Source: Micropterus salmoides
Lineage: Eukaryota; Chordata; Actinopteri; Centrarchiformes; Centrarchidae
NCBI RefSeq assembly: GCF_014851395.1
Contig: NW_024044681.1
Coordinates: 1,643,413 to 1,707,412 of the forward strand
Direction: 5' to 3'
DNA length: 64,000 nt
Shown: positions 50,501 to 60,401 of the stretch, one piece after another
How the letters are laid out: every line of letters begins with the position of its first letter
Position numbering within the stretch: the first letter of the stretch is position 1
Made by a program: the position numbers and the translations under genes
Notes under the pieces: generated by a model
Told to the model about the DNA's origin: nothing
What the model saw: the letters and a program-made list of their open reading frames with translations, nothing else
Database searches by the model: none

Positions 50501-53500
50501 GAGTAGTTAGCAATGGGACTGATGATTACAGCATAATAACATGATAAAAAATAAACCAACAGCTACACAACAAAAGAAATACTTAGCAACCATCAGAATT
50601 CATCAGGATCACTTTAACACCTTAAAGTCAGCAACTAACTGTTAGTTTCATTGTTGATTTATCTGCCAAGTATTTTCAGTATTAGCTGATTAATAATTTT
50701 GTTAATAAAATGTCAGAAAATGACAAACGACAGATAAAACCCAAAGCCACGAAACAATCAAGGCCTTAATCAGTTCTTAAAATTGTTAGCGGACAAATTT
50801 TTGTTTTGATTACTTGTTTCAGCTCTAGGCGTGTGCTCTGCATATGAAAATAAAATAATATTCTGGCTTGTAACTCAGAAATCCTCTTTATAGCCCTGAA
50901 AGTGCTCAGAATAAATGGTCATTTGAACTGAACTGATTTCCCTGGAAACTGGGCAAACTCCATCTGGCTGATGAGGATCAGGTGATTTGACTGAAAGCTC
51001 CAGAACAACAGAGTGGACTTTGAGGCGAGATTGTTGTCTTTCTTTATGAAAAGATTTGTGGATTTTGTGCTGATTTGGGATAGAAGAACACTGATTTTAT
51101 TACCTGACATACGCAACTGCTTATGGTTTTTACCCCATTTATGCCACACGTGCTATGAGCTCTTACTAGTATGTATTGTCAGTTGCAGATCTCGTGCTGT
51201 ATTTGTTGATTCTCGTATGTTGTTCCTCAAATGTAAGCTGCTTTGGATAAAAGTGTCTGCCAAATGAGTAAATATACATCTAAATGTAAATTTAATGCAG
51301 TATGTAATGGAAACAAAGAACATTTAAGTCTGTAGCTTCACACTCACACAGGTTTCTCTTACCGTAAGGAGCCCGACCGGCCAGCGGGTTGAGCAGTGGG
51401 GTAGGATTCGAGCTTCCGTCCCTCCGACTTCTGTCTGCTAACGCTGGGAAATCTGACAGGTCCAACCCCGTCACATTCTCACTGCCGTCTGCACGAACAC
51501 ACAGAGAAAAATTAATAAAAGCACAACCTATTTGGGCTTCTAACAGTGTTTTACAAAATGACATTTGAGTGAAAATAAACAGACCTGTGCCATTGAAGAT
51601 GTTATTGGATAGGGAGTTGTTCATGTTGAAGCCGGGATTCCGGTTCACCCCGAACCCTGACATACTGACAGAGACACAAACAGACTGTGTATAACTCTGT
51701 GATCCTAAAAACTACAACTGAAACCAAAACAGACAGGGATCTGGAACAGGCGGCTGCACAGATGCACAAAATAAAACACTGTTTCACTTGTTTATTGCTT
51801 CATGCCACTGATAAAGGACTTTTAAGGCATAGAAAGAAGCTTTTCATTGCATTTAACCAATGTTTGTATTGAACCATTTTTAATAGGAGTGCCTGAATTG
51901 AAAGCAAAGCGCATAATGTATATTAAATTCCATGCATAGTTAAGTAAGTCGGCTGTTTCTTACAGTTGTTGTTAGTCTTAGGACACATTTCCGTAACCGT
52001 CGCAAAACTCATATTTTACCTTAAGTGCGTCGTTTAGCAGGAACCATTTATGAGTAGTGATCAAATCAATATTTTATAATCAAACAACCAGAAGCACAGA
52101 GACATGTCAGGTACATACAAACACCTGAATTGTATCTCAGATTTAACAAAATTAAACCAAGTTTGTCAAACAGCTTTTATCGATCTAACCACACTCCGGC
52201 GGCCGCACTGATGTAATATTTCATTTTTAGAAAACTAACGTGGAAGTGATTTAATATTGAAGTGATGACAGTGCAAGCAGTGATCATGCTTTCATTACAT
52301 TAAACATGATGTCATGTTCAGGCATCATGTTGGCCTACACATGATATTACAGTGAGCCATTAGTCCATTAATTGATTAGCAAGACAGACAAGAACATTAT
52401 TGTTTTGACAATCAATTCACTGTTTTTGTCTTTTTTTTAGGGTTTCCATAGCGTCCACTTAATTACGTATGAGACAAAAGAGTCAATACCAATTTAAAAC
52501 ATTGCTGATGGTCAATAGGGCCTACAGTTATTAAGTACACATTTATTTCACATTGTTATATTAAACCCTAATTCTTAGTGATATAATGCCTCAAGATAAG
52601 TGGCAGAAAGCTGATGGATGGATTAATCAATTGACACATTTTTGCTAAAACTTACATTTGCCCATAATGACTGGATTAGCAGCTCAGCTAATGTGGCAAG
52701 CAATAATAATAAATACTACTACTAGATTAGAACTCCACAAAAAAAATCTATTAAACGGCCTCCTGTGTGAACGATTTACCGTCGCACTAGTCTCCACTTG
52801 TAGCTTATAGATTATAAAACTTATATTACATATATTATTATAACGTCTCCTGGCGTCCCACAGCCACATACAGAATAACCCACAACTAATGTTATTTGCG
52901 CTGGCTAAAATACTCAAGACTTTAACCCAAACCCTTATTCTACGGCCTGTAGGAGTCGGTACGGGCTATGTTGTTCTTGAACACTCCTTTTTGGATGCTT
53001 AAAGCTGTTGGGTCGTGTGCCCACCCCTTGGCTGACCACTGTTCACCTTGTTTATTGCATTTTATGGATTTCATCATCATTTTTGTTTCGAGATCGTTGC
53101 CTACAGGCCTGTTTGTAACTATTCTTTATGCTTTTCATTAACTTTAAATTAAGTGTTATTATTCCAGCTCTTATGGCTGTGTTGTGTTGTTTATTTGTTT
53201 TGCTTGACTCTTTCTCATTTTCATTCTCTCTTTTTGTTGTTTTCTTTTTTCCGTTCTCTTGCAGGTTTTGTCCTTTCTCTGTGGTGTCTGTCTGTTTGGA
53301 CTACTATCACTAATTTCTGACATTTTATCCAGCCAAAAATGGAATAATTGAGAAAATATTCTGCAGATGAATTGGTAATACAGTGAGTATAAAAGAGAAG
53401 AACAAGCTTTTACTCCCAAATAACTAAATTTCAAAAGTCAACAAAGGTTAGAAAAGCAGTGGATCCCAGACCAACAATGATTAAACCAAAACATTGAGCT

Positions 53501-56500
53501 AATCAGATTTAAGACAGAGTGTGTGTTACCTGTTAATAGTGAAAGGCTGGCGTGCTTGCTGCTGTTTGGGCATGCCGATGATGCTTGGTGACGACCGGCT
53601 GGGACTCCCCATGCTGCCGCTCCTCCCTGCTCCCACACCGCCAGCACCTCCCCTCTCTCCTCCTACGCCTACCATCCCCACCGACTGCCCCGTCGGACCC
53701 CCCACCTGCTGGTTGTGGTTCATCACGCTCCGGCTGCTCATTGGCAAAATACCCCTGCAGAGAGGAGGAGGGAGAGAGAGAGAGGAGGATGAGAGACAAG
53801 AGAGGGATTAAAGCAGGAGGAGGTATTGTGAGTTTCAAGCACAACCTGGAGTCTGTACGGAGGAAGAGGAACACGAGCAGCAGGATTAGACACTGAGGTC
53901 AGGTGGTACATGTCTGAGTGAGCGAACAAACACAAGGGGTCGATTTGGCAGAGGGGCGTTTACAGGAGATACGATCCAGGCAGCTCTGTATGAGTGATAT
54001 ATCGGAGTTTCATGACTTATCACATAGCAAAACACTGAACACACGTTAATGTGGCTAAGAGACAAGTTAATAACTTACATAAACAGTAAAAATCCACTTC
54101 AAAGTAATTTACCGGCATGACAACGATTACGGAGAAAGATGAAATGGGTTTCTATTGGAAGTCTAATGCAAGTCTTTGAGAATTATGTAAATAGCACAAA
54201 GTGTTTTAGAGTTAAAAAAAACAAACAAGTAGACAAAACCAGAGAAGGCTTGGTGTTACGGTAAAATAAAGATCACTTTGTAAAGTCTCACCATGTTTCA
54301 TCAGCTGCGTGTAATTTACATAAACTTAACAGTACACAGAACACTTACACAGGACGTAGCCTGTAGTAAAATAAGATTCAGTCTGGGCGTCTTTACGTTG
54401 TTCATGTCCGCTGAGAGCCAAATACAAGGGAGAACGAGGGAGCGAGGCGTTCTCTCCACAGCTGTAAGCAGCTGCTGCCATTATTGTGTCACAGTCTAAG
54501 ATGCAAAGAACACTGTCGTCCGCTCTAAACTTTGTGCGACCAGCAAAAGACTTTTATCGTCGAACAGCACTACATCTTATTTATTGAAGCAGCACAGCAA
54601 CGTGAAACTTACAGAAAGAAACTCCGACCACTGCTGCCAGTGATGCTTGGACTCGTCGGGAGAGAGTGGCGTAAAGCAACGTAACGTTTTGTAAAAATAC
54701 TGAATGCTGCTCCTATAAATACACGTGCAGAAAAACAGTAGTTCAAAAGTCGGGATTTACTTGCTAAATTTCTTTTACTTCAGCCGTTGGAGTTAAGAAA
54801 CGTTCTGCTTTGTAAAAAACACACTCCTTGCTGCTGTTATGAATATGATATTAGTTAAAATGGCGGGAGAGACTGCTTTGTTTGAGGGCGAAGGGGGTGG
54901 AAGTGAAAGTAATATAGTAACGTAACTAGTTACTTTTAGTCCCTATTAATAATTAATAAGTAAAGTAATATTATTTTTAAGGAGTGATAAGTAACTAGTA
55001 ACTTATTACAATGTCTAAGTAACAGTTACACAACAAACTGCAACTTTTACTGACTTGCAGAATTATTTTTTTAACTGACAAACATCATGTGTGTAATTCA
55101 GGGACCAATTCAAACAGGATTAAAACATTAGTCGTCTCTCGCCGTTGACTACCGAACATATTTTTTTCTGAAATAAGGTCCCATGGTGGTTGGTCCACAG
55201 GACGTGGAGGGACTTACGCTCTCTATAAAGTCTTATGCCAAATACAACTGTTCTTTTCTCTGTAACGTCACCATCAACATTTTTTGTCTTCTGAAATAAA
55301 TAAATCCCAATGTTTGAAGGATTCATCCTCAGCCAGTAAGTGTACACGTGTGTGTGTGTGTGTGTTGTACCTGCTCGGCGAGGGAGGCGTGTGCATTGTG
55401 CCAGAGTTGGTATTACTGGCGTGACTGGGGAGCTGGCTGCCAGATTGGTTCAACCCACTTCGACTTAACTGAGATGCTGCGCTGCTGTTCAAACCCCGCA
55501 TGGGAAACCCCAACGAACCTACATCAAGAGAGAGAGAGTGAAAACATGTTTATTCTCAAAGCGAATTTCAGCTTCAGTCTGTTGTCTTTCTGATGTTTGT
55601 GTGACTGAAAAGACACACTTCCATTTTAACCAATGAAATGTTACGGCCTGTATCTTTTCCATGTGACCTGAAGCTTTTCTACATATGTGCTTAACGTGGA
55701 TGTGTATTGGGATGTGTGCTCTGTCTAAGGGTTCAGGTAACACAAGGTGCACTAGGTGTGTAGCAAATATCGGTATCATTTTACAATATGATAAAAATAA
55801 AATATGCCACAATTGTTGATGTAATGATATCATACAGTTACACACAGCAACAACGAGCATGGCTGAAAGTGAAGGTAACAACAGTGGAGGAGTTGGTTCC
55901 AAAAAACAGAGCGACTTCAGGATGTGGAAGTGGTTTGGTTACAAAAGATCTGTGACAACAAAAGGGGGCAATGCAATAAACAAGTTTCACCACCTGGTGA
56001 GTACGAGGAGAGCTCGAGAGCAGCTGCTGTGAGCTCTTAACCAAGCAGACAAACTAATCTTTAGCAATTTATGACACAAATCCAGAAAGCTTCAAACAGC
56101 TGATTAGCAGCACTGCGGGACATGTGCGAAGAACGCTGCGGTCAGGTAGCAGCCTCACGGTCTCCTGATGACTACTACGCTTCGAACACGGTCCAACAGA
56201 ACTACAGAGCTACACCTACATTAACAACGAATAGAAGCTGTGCAGCACCGGCCTTGAAACGCGCTACTTTCCCCCAAAGAACCAAAATATAGCAAATGGT
56301 TTGAGGGAGATTCTCTAGTCATTGCATCTCAAAGAGAAAGGGGTGATGACAACAGATGGTGCGTCAAACGTTATCGAAGCTAACAACCCTATACAATACC
56401 GTACAGGAAGTTCATTGGGATATTACGTTTAAACAGAGACATTTTAGAGGAGACACGCCACTCAATCACATCCTCAATACAACTGTATGGGGAAAGCCTG

Positions 56501-59500
56501 GCAAACGGCAAAGATGGCGGTTATCCCGCCCCTCCCGCTAGAAAGCCAATCGTCTGCTTTTACCAGCGAAAGCGGGAAACATTTCAGCCAATCATGTGGT
56601 GACGCATGCATAGTAGAAGTATAACCGGTTGGAAAAAAACGCTTTTTAAACCTTATTTTGGGGCAAAGTCGTCAAACTTTTTCGGCAATTTTTATCAGAT
56701 TTTAGAGTGCGAAGATGGCGACCGAGTGGCAGGACTTGCCTAGAAGGACTTTGCTTTAAATGAGATTAAAAGACACAATAGCCCATCTATAATAAGGTAA
56801 TTATAACTCAACATTAACACATCAAATCACTATAGTAATATTTTATTTTTATCTTTTCCAGGTGCACTAAACATACTGAAACATTTTAGAGCAAAGCTAA
56901 TGTTGATCTTAAATGATTGATTTCTAACTTTCTAGCTTCATAACTTCACTCTCTCTCTCTCTCTCTCTCTTTCACTCCCTGCAGAGAGAAGCGTCGAGTA
57001 CACTAAGGTTGACAGAGCAGCGAGAGTTTGCAGAAAGATTGTGAGTGCTTTTTACTTCCACAGTTGGAAGAGGCAGCGGGCACAAGACAAACCTAGACCT
57101 GGATCTCCCACCAGCTGGGGATGAAAGCTAAATATGATCTAGTGGCTGTTGGAACAAGACAAAGCCATCGCACAGGTCTTCGCTGCTGACAGGTCAGCAA
57201 GGCACCTAGTCCTGACGTGGCAAGACGTACAGGTTTTTGACCCAGTAAGCAAGAACCTCGGTCCTCTTCCACAGATCTGCTCCGTCTGCTGAGGACTATG
57301 TTACCGTCTCATGCTTAAAGCCTGTACTTCAGCTGTTTAACTGTGATGTACATTAAGTAAAGAAGACCTCACCAAGACAATAAAGAACTCGACACTGAAA
57401 TACTTGAACAGCAAGAACCCGGGTCATTAAAGCCAGAGCAGAGTGGCACATCTGCCTCTGAAACACAAGAAGCTTAGTCAAGAGGGCAGCAACTAACAGG
57501 ACTGGGTCATCTGAAAGAGAGCTAAACAGCCACTTACTGTGTCCACCATCAGACAGTGAGGGGGATCCTCACATGGTGAGAAGCTGCACGAGGATAATTT
57601 TCCTCCGGTCAGCCGAAAAAAGGACCAAAGGTCAGCACTGACGCCTGCTTCAGTGAATACGCTTGTGTTCTTGACAAAGAATCCGAGGCTGTGATGTTTG
57701 TGCATGCAAAGCCAGGTGGACGCCGACTTTTCTGCCTCCGACTGGCAGCTTTTCTGAACTGAAGTTAGCATAAGGTGCATGTTTTGCACATTATACCTCT
57801 TTTGACAGTTGATATTTACAATGAAAGTTTAAGATTTTACATTTATGTTTTTGTAATCCACTACTTACATTTATGCATCAGAAGATTCAAGGGATTTTCT
57901 TTTTGGATTTGGCAACTGTTGAGTGTAATGTGCACTTTAGATTTGTGGTTGGTTGTATTTTGTTGTACTATTTATATCTTGCACAGACTGAGTTACTGTT
58001 GTTTAGAAACTAAATAACTGAGATACATTTGTTTGTTTGTTTCTGCTGTATATTTAAAAGGCAAACTTTTACATTTATGCTGACATACAAAACTATAACA
58101 CTTATCTTTAAATTAATAATCAAAGATTTTCATATCGTCAAGAATATCATTATCGCATATACACCCTGAAATCTTGTGATCTTATTTTAGGGCCATGTCA
58201 CCATGGGCCCACCCCTACTCTGTGCACACACTCTGCTGGTGCAGTTACTGTTGTGCAATTCAAGTAAAATACTTACTGGGAAAATTAACACCGTTTCTTT
58301 ACATTTGAACTAACATAAATTGTTTAAATTGAGCCAACTTTTCCATAAGCTTTATTTATACTTTCATGTAAAGGGATTATAGTCCATCTACAGCGACTAC
58401 ATGTGCTGGCTCTAAAACTGAGCTGTAGGCTGCAGCTGATATGTGCCTCCTCAAAAATGTGACTCCACATCAAGGCTAAAGCAGAGATAACACCTCCGCT
58501 CGTGTTTTCTCCTGCAAGTTTAGACTGTTGAGAGTGAAGACAACATGAAGTCAAGTTGGAGAGAGACTCTTCTGCTCTTCAGTAACAAAGACATGTCCAC
58601 TGCAGACCTCCTGCTCATTATGATCAGTGCTTTCTATCCCAGTGAGTGAATAAATAAAAACACGTCTGCACATTCAGAAATAAGACGAGGCGAACCTTTT
58701 CACCATCGCTCTGCATCACAAAATAAATAAAATAATATAAACATACTTACTGTGTGGAATATAATCAAAGCACGGTACAGCCTGATCATGTATGATACAT
58801 CCGTCTAGTGTCGCTGTGGTGATGTCAACGGGAGAAATCCGAACTATAAATCAAAACCTACATGTAAGCATCTACAGGGTGACTCCATTTAAGCCCTCAC
58901 GTCGACCATGAGTTGAGATTTACAATTTGCATCCATGGGAAAAGTAATAAAATGACACATGTACACATTACCCCCCAAACTGGCTCCTGAAACTTAAAGT
59001 AGTAAAAGGTGAGTGTGTGTTATTCTTACTCTGCGGGCCATATAAGCTGGCTCCTAGCTGCGACAGCTGACCCGTCGAGGAAGCAGAAGACGACGCCAGC
59101 ATCTGAAGACAAAAGAAACACAAACATCCATTACATTTTCCTGACAAAATCGTCTTTTGTTAAAAAGACCCCATCAACACAAGAGTATGGCTCTCCAGTC
59201 GGAGGAGATTAGGGCTGAACGATTAATCGTTCTCAAATCGAAATTGCGATTTGAAAGAACGCGATTAGCCAATCGTGAAGATGGCGATTTAAAAACACGT
59301 AGTGGTGGGTATCATTTTTAAATTTTCAATACTCATGTCAGTAAAGTACCTGAGTTTCCGTACAAACGCCAAATCCTTTTTTTTCTTTTCTTTTCTTTGA
59401 GAAATATAAAGAGGTTTTCCTACAAAACTGTTTTTCCATTTAAAAGAAAAGAGGTCAAACTTTGTAAAATATTAGATCTCGTCTAAAGTAGAAGAAAATG

Positions 59501-59984
59501 AACTTTGCTAAATTAAATGATTACGGAAAATCTTATATTCATATCAGGACTCATTTTGGTTGATACCATAAAGGCATTGAGGTATTGAAATCCAGCCCTA
59601 GAGCACACTCTTCCAGTGACATCAGTAAAGTTCACAAGAACTGGAAGAATAAGGGGAAAACATGATAGTGTCGAGAGAAACTTGCCTTCTTGCTTTGAAA
59701 CACCTGCCTCCCGCAAGAAAAACAATTAAGCTGGTACTTTTTAGGTTTATATAATCCCTGCAGTTACAGTGTGAAGCAAAAATTACATTATGAAATAGTT
59801 ACAGTCCAAAAAATTGTGATTTTTACTGTAAAAGCCCTGAAGAAGAGTTTAGGAGACAACTTACGTCTTTGTCAGCGCGGTGTGGAGGGAACATGGACTG
59901 TTGGGTGTAGTAGAGGCTGGAGTCGTCCGCGTAGTCGCTCTCTAGCCCTCCCTCCATAAACTTCTTCCGGTTAGCACCAAACAT
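41452..59984 (-). CDS. cnot2: CNOT2, CCR4-NOT transcription complex subunit 2 (complete, 14 coding exons)
   Basis: Scaffold subunit of the CCR4-NOT complex, which shortens mRNA poly(A) tails and represses translation and transcription. In the known family CNOT2 pairs with CNOT3 through NOT-box domains and docks on CNOT1. The spliced frame is 1626 nt, 541 codons plus stop; the human protein is 540 residues. Residues 1-340 are the low-complexity N-terminal region with conserved short blocks (MFGANRKKF, GLDLSDFPALADR, DFSIHNEDFPALPG). Residues 342-394 hold VTDQFGMIGLLTFIRAAETD. The NOT-box region follows (IHIRDKLAAIKLSRYGEDLLFYLYYM; FNRDWRYHKEERVWITRAPG) and the protein ends FNYNPAQQAV. All donors are GT and acceptors AG, and split codons join correctly. 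Odd points: the start appears to be at MFGA rather than a longer N-terminus, and there is a glycine-rich expansion around residues 133-160. Regulation is by a promoter near 62900-62990. Confidence 0.96.
41773..42030 (+). mobile_element. hAT-type MITE in the last CNOT2 intron
   Basis: Left end AGGGCTGAAACAATTCATCG and right end ATAATCGATAGCTGCAACCCT are imperfect inverted repeats typical of this MITE. No clear target duplication. Confidence 0.55.
42221..43057 (+). mobile_element. Internally deleted Tc1-like element with long inverted arms
   Basis: Left arm 42221-42415 and right arm 42853-43050 are near-perfect inverted copies (about 195 bp), each with AAGTATTTGAACACC at both arm edges. The interior retains two transposase pieces: AGKGYGEIAKQLGEKRSTVG (helix-turn-helix) and a C-terminal VKNYRKRLNSVIANKGYCTK, with the catalytic core deleted. 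The left tip runs into a (CT)n tract, the right tip into (AT)n. Confidence 0.85.
43055..43120. repeat. (AT)n and (GATA/GA)n microsatellite
   Basis: (AT)n 43055-43080, then GATA and GA repeats to 43120. Confidence 0.95.
43896..43915. repeat. (GT)n tract touching the CNOT2 exon 13 donor
   Basis: Ten GT units on the plus strand, so (CA)n in the transcript, beginning five bases inside the intron. Confidence 0.97.
43920..44064 (-). CDS. cnot2: CNOT2 coding exon 13 (NOT-box)
   Basis: 145 bp, residues 465-513. It contains FNRDWRYHKEERVWITRAPG and YERGTYYFFDCLNWRKVAK, the most conserved part of the NOT-box. The acceptor CCAG is preceded by a long (TG)n tract; the donor GTAAAC is followed at once by a (CA)n tract (transcript sense). 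Length is not a multiple of three, so skipping would shift the frame. Confidence 0.96.
44069..44105. repeat. (AC)n tract touching the CNOT2 exon 13 acceptor
   Basis: AC repeat with two AG interruptions; in the transcript it is (UG)n ending five bases before the exon. Confidence 0.97.
44726..45408. mobile_element. hAT-type element, 683 bp, with 8-bp target duplication
   Basis: Flanked by GTAAGTAC at 44718-44725 and again at 45409-45416, an exact 8-bp duplication as expected for hAT. The right end GGGTCAGCCCTA and the left end TTGGACTGTCCCC are degraded inverted ends of the TAGGGCTG type. GC-richer interior with no transposase frame. Lies in CNOT2 intron 12. Confidence 0.8.
45602..45702 (-). 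CDS. cnot2: CNOT2 coding exon 12 (NOT-box)
   Basis: 101 bp, residues 432-465, LAAIKLSRYGEDLLFYLYYM then NGGDLLQLLAAVE. The acceptor is TCTTCAG at 45703 and up; the donor GTGAGA begins at 45601. The split Leu codon joins CT with the G of exon 13. Confidence 0.95.
45854..45903 (-). CDS. cnot2: CNOT2 coding exon 11
   Basis: 50 bp, residues 415-431, (D)FHVPSEYLTNIHIRDK. Acceptor CTGCAG, donor GTATGT. Too short to show as an open frame alone; recognised by its protein match and fitting phases. Confidence 0.94.
46016..46140 (+). mobile_element. hAT-type MITE left end
   Basis: TAGGGCTCGACGATTCGGCC followed by TTTCGATATCGATAACTATC. Right end not found. Confidence 0.45.
46700..47272 (-). mobile_element. 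hAT-type element end with BED-like leader fragment
   Basis: Read leftward it starts TAGGGATGCGCCGAATGTTC GG and has CACCGAAATTAATCTGCCGA, the terminal sequence of a known fish hAT group. A short frame on the minus strand (47041 down to 46844) has no intact domain. The left boundary is uncertain. Confidence 0.5.
47296..47357 (-). CDS. cnot2: CNOT2 coding exon 10
   Basis: 62 bp, residues 394-415, NLYPKFASPWASAPCRPQDI. Acceptor CATCAG, donor GTGAGT. The last G joins AC of exon 11 to make Asp. A (GA)n tract lies just upstream of the acceptor. Confidence 0.94.
47595..47765 (+). mobile_element. SINE with L2-type tail
   Basis: GGGTTCGATTCCCGCTGTGA (B-box), CCTGAGCGAGACACTTAACC, CCAGAGGCGTGCGACCTCTC and tail CCTTTGGATAAAAGCGTCAG. 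Sister copy of 22965-23110. Confidence 0.65.
47984..48520. mobile_element. hAT-type MITE in CNOT2 intron 9
   Basis: Left TAGGGCTGGACGATTAATTG, right CTATCAAAATAGTTGCAGCC with CTA. The two ends may belong to two overlapping MITEs. Target duplication not seen. Confidence 0.5.
49062..49218 (-). CDS. cnot2: CNOT2 coding exon 9
   Basis: 157 bp, residues 342-394, RVTNIPVGMVTDQFGMIGLL then TFIRAAETDPGMVHLALGSD and LTTLGLNLNSPE. Nearly identical to the mammalian protein. Acceptor CCTCAG, donor GTACGA. This starts the conserved C-terminal half. Confidence 0.96.
49310..49430 (-). CDS. cnot2: CNOT2 coding exon 8
   Basis: 121 bp, residues 302-342, NLNSSGKSNSNSDGPKFPGD then KSSAPSNNNQQKKGIQVLPDG. A polar, Asn/Ser-rich linker ending in the conserved QQKKGIQVLPDG. 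Acceptor ACCAG, donor GTGAGA. Confidence 0.95.
49880..49970 (+). repeat. Dispersed retroelement tail fragment
   Basis: GGCAAGTTTATTTGTTCAGC then CAAGGTAATTCAAAGTGATT, a fragment common in fish genomes. Confidence 0.5.
50352..50482 (-). CDS. cnot2: CNOT2 coding exon 7
   Basis: 131 bp, residues 258-301, with GMVTKPSSEQSQDFSIHNED and FPALPGPNYQTKDPTSTSED. The block SIHNEDFPALPG is conserved across the family. Acceptor TTCCAG, donor GTTAGA. Confidence 0.95.
51145..51300 (+). mobile_element. L2-like LINE 3' tail
   Basis: TGAGCTCTTACTAGTATGTA and GCTTTGGATAAAAGTGTCTG then CCAAATGAGTAAAT, matching 22070-22230. Confidence 0.7.
51363..51488 (-). CDS. cnot2: CNOT2 coding exon 6
   Basis: 126 bp, residues 216-258, GSENVTGLDLSDFPALADRS then RRDGSSNPTPLLNPLAGRAP. 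The block GLDLSDFPALADR is a family signature. Acceptor GTGCAG, donor GTAAGA. Confidence 0.95.
51585..51664 (-). CDS. cnot2: CNOT2 coding exon 5
   Basis: 80 bp, residues 189-216, MSGFGVNRNPGFNMNNSLSN then NIFNGT. Acceptor GTCAG, donor GTCTGT. Split codons at both ends join as Ser and Asp. Confidence 0.94.
51665..53529. other. CNOT2 intron 4, unrecognised
   Basis: No exon or clear element. 52930-53110 has a short decayed MITE-like GGCCTGTAGGAG/ CTACAGGCC pair. Confidence 0.35.
53530..53754 (-). CDS. cnot2: CNOT2 coding exon 4 (glycine-rich)
   Basis: 225 bp, residues 114-189. Begins GILPMSSRSVMNHNQQVG, runs through a Gly/Val/Arg-rich stretch (GMVGVGGERGGAGGVGAGR), then SPSRSSPSIIGMPKQQQARQ and PFTIN. 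Ends match mammalian CNOT2; the glycine-rich middle looks longer. Acceptor CTGCAG, donor GTAACA. Confidence 0.94.
54140..55050. mobile_element. Probable hAT-type element in CNOT2 intron 3
   Basis: The right part has AACGTAACTAGTTACTTTTA and AAGTAACTAGTAACTTATTA, a motif cluster typical of a fish hAT family end. No transposase frame; left edge unclear. Confidence 0.4.
55348..55365. repeat. (GT)n tract near CNOT2 exon 3 donor
   Basis: Nine GT units; (CA)n in the transcript, a few bases inside the intron. Confidence 0.95.
55371..55518 (-). CDS. cnot2: CNOT2 coding exon 3
   Basis: 148 bp, residues 65-114, SLGFPMRGLNSSAASQLSRS then GLNQSGSQLPSHASNTNSGT and MHTPPSPS. Acceptor GATGTAG, donor GTACAA followed by a (CA)n tract in the intron. 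Confidence 0.94.
55750..58215 (+). pseudogene. hAT transposon remnant with ZBED-like transposase pieces
   Basis: Plus strand, antisense to CNOT2, in intron 2. The frame from 55859 starts MAESEGNNSGGVGSKKQSDF and continues MWKWFGYKRSVTTKGG, resembling a BED-type N-terminus. Later KGVMTTDGASN near 56337-56370, LTWQDVQVFDPVSKNLGPL near 57210-57270 and, in another frame, EDYVTVSCLKPVLQLFN near 57290-57345 are hAT transposase blocks. Multiple stops, frameshifts and an inserted repeat around 56500-56760 show it is dead. The ends are diffuse. Confidence 0.7.
56949..56970. repeat. (CT)n microsatellite
   Basis: Eleven CT units inside the hAT remnant. Confidence 0.95.
59030..59102 (-). CDS. cnot2: CNOT2 coding exon 2
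   Basis: 73 bp, residues 41-65, MLASSSASSTGQLSQLGASL then YGPQ. Acceptor CTTCAG, donor GTAAGA. Matches the family block STSGQLSQFGASLYG. Confidence 0.94.
59208..59608. mobile_element. Two adjoining hAT-type MITE fragments
   Basis: First: TTAGGGCTGAACGATTAATC (59212) with internal CGAAATTGCGATTTGAAAGA. Second: AGTGGTGGGTATCATTTTTA (59302) to TATTGAAATCCAGCCCTAG (59600). Both lack transposase. Confidence 0.5.
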
Positions 59985-59996
59985 GCCGCGTGTCAC
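59865..59996 (-). CDS. cnot2: CNOT2 coding exon 1 (translation start)
   Basis: 132-bp exon with the acceptor CTCAG ending at 59997 and the donor GTAAGT from 59864. Coding starts at ATG 59984-59982: MFGANRKKFMEGGLESDYAD then DSSLYYTQQSMFPPHRADKD (40 codons). The exon also holds GTGACACGCGGC before the ATG, which corresponds to the VTN/S residues of the longer mammalian isoform, so a longer start is possible if another coding exon exists upstream; none was recognised in 59997-62885. Confidence 0.9.
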
Positions 59997-60401
59997 CTGA
60001 GAAACCAGCCACAGGAAACGGTCAGACTGACTCGCAGGTTAACACTACAGCGAGGTGAATCAGCTCCTTCCTGTCACACCTGCAGCGTTTCATTAAAGAC
60101 GTGATTGCATTTAGGCATGTGAACACTTTCATCAGGAGCAGCTGCTAAACTCTCAACTCACACGCTGTACCTATGTTGTAAACCCTACACACACACATAT
60201 GTGAACTTTTACAGCTTTGTTCTTTTTGTCTTAGTTTCATGTTGTGTGTTAGCCAATCCCAAATGCTGCTGGATATCCTGCTCAGACAATCTGCCTTTCT
60301 TTGATGAAGTATTATTAAATTTGAAGGTGTGCACATCAGTGTCTTTGGGAGGTTACTCAAACCCTTATTGCACTTTGAATTAACTAAACATTTACAATTA
60401 T

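Noticed and set aside
53533..53874. 113-codon minus-strand frame overlapping CNOT2 exon 4
   Set aside because: It is a shifted frame of exon 4 extended into the intron; the true frame is fixed by exon phases and the protein match.
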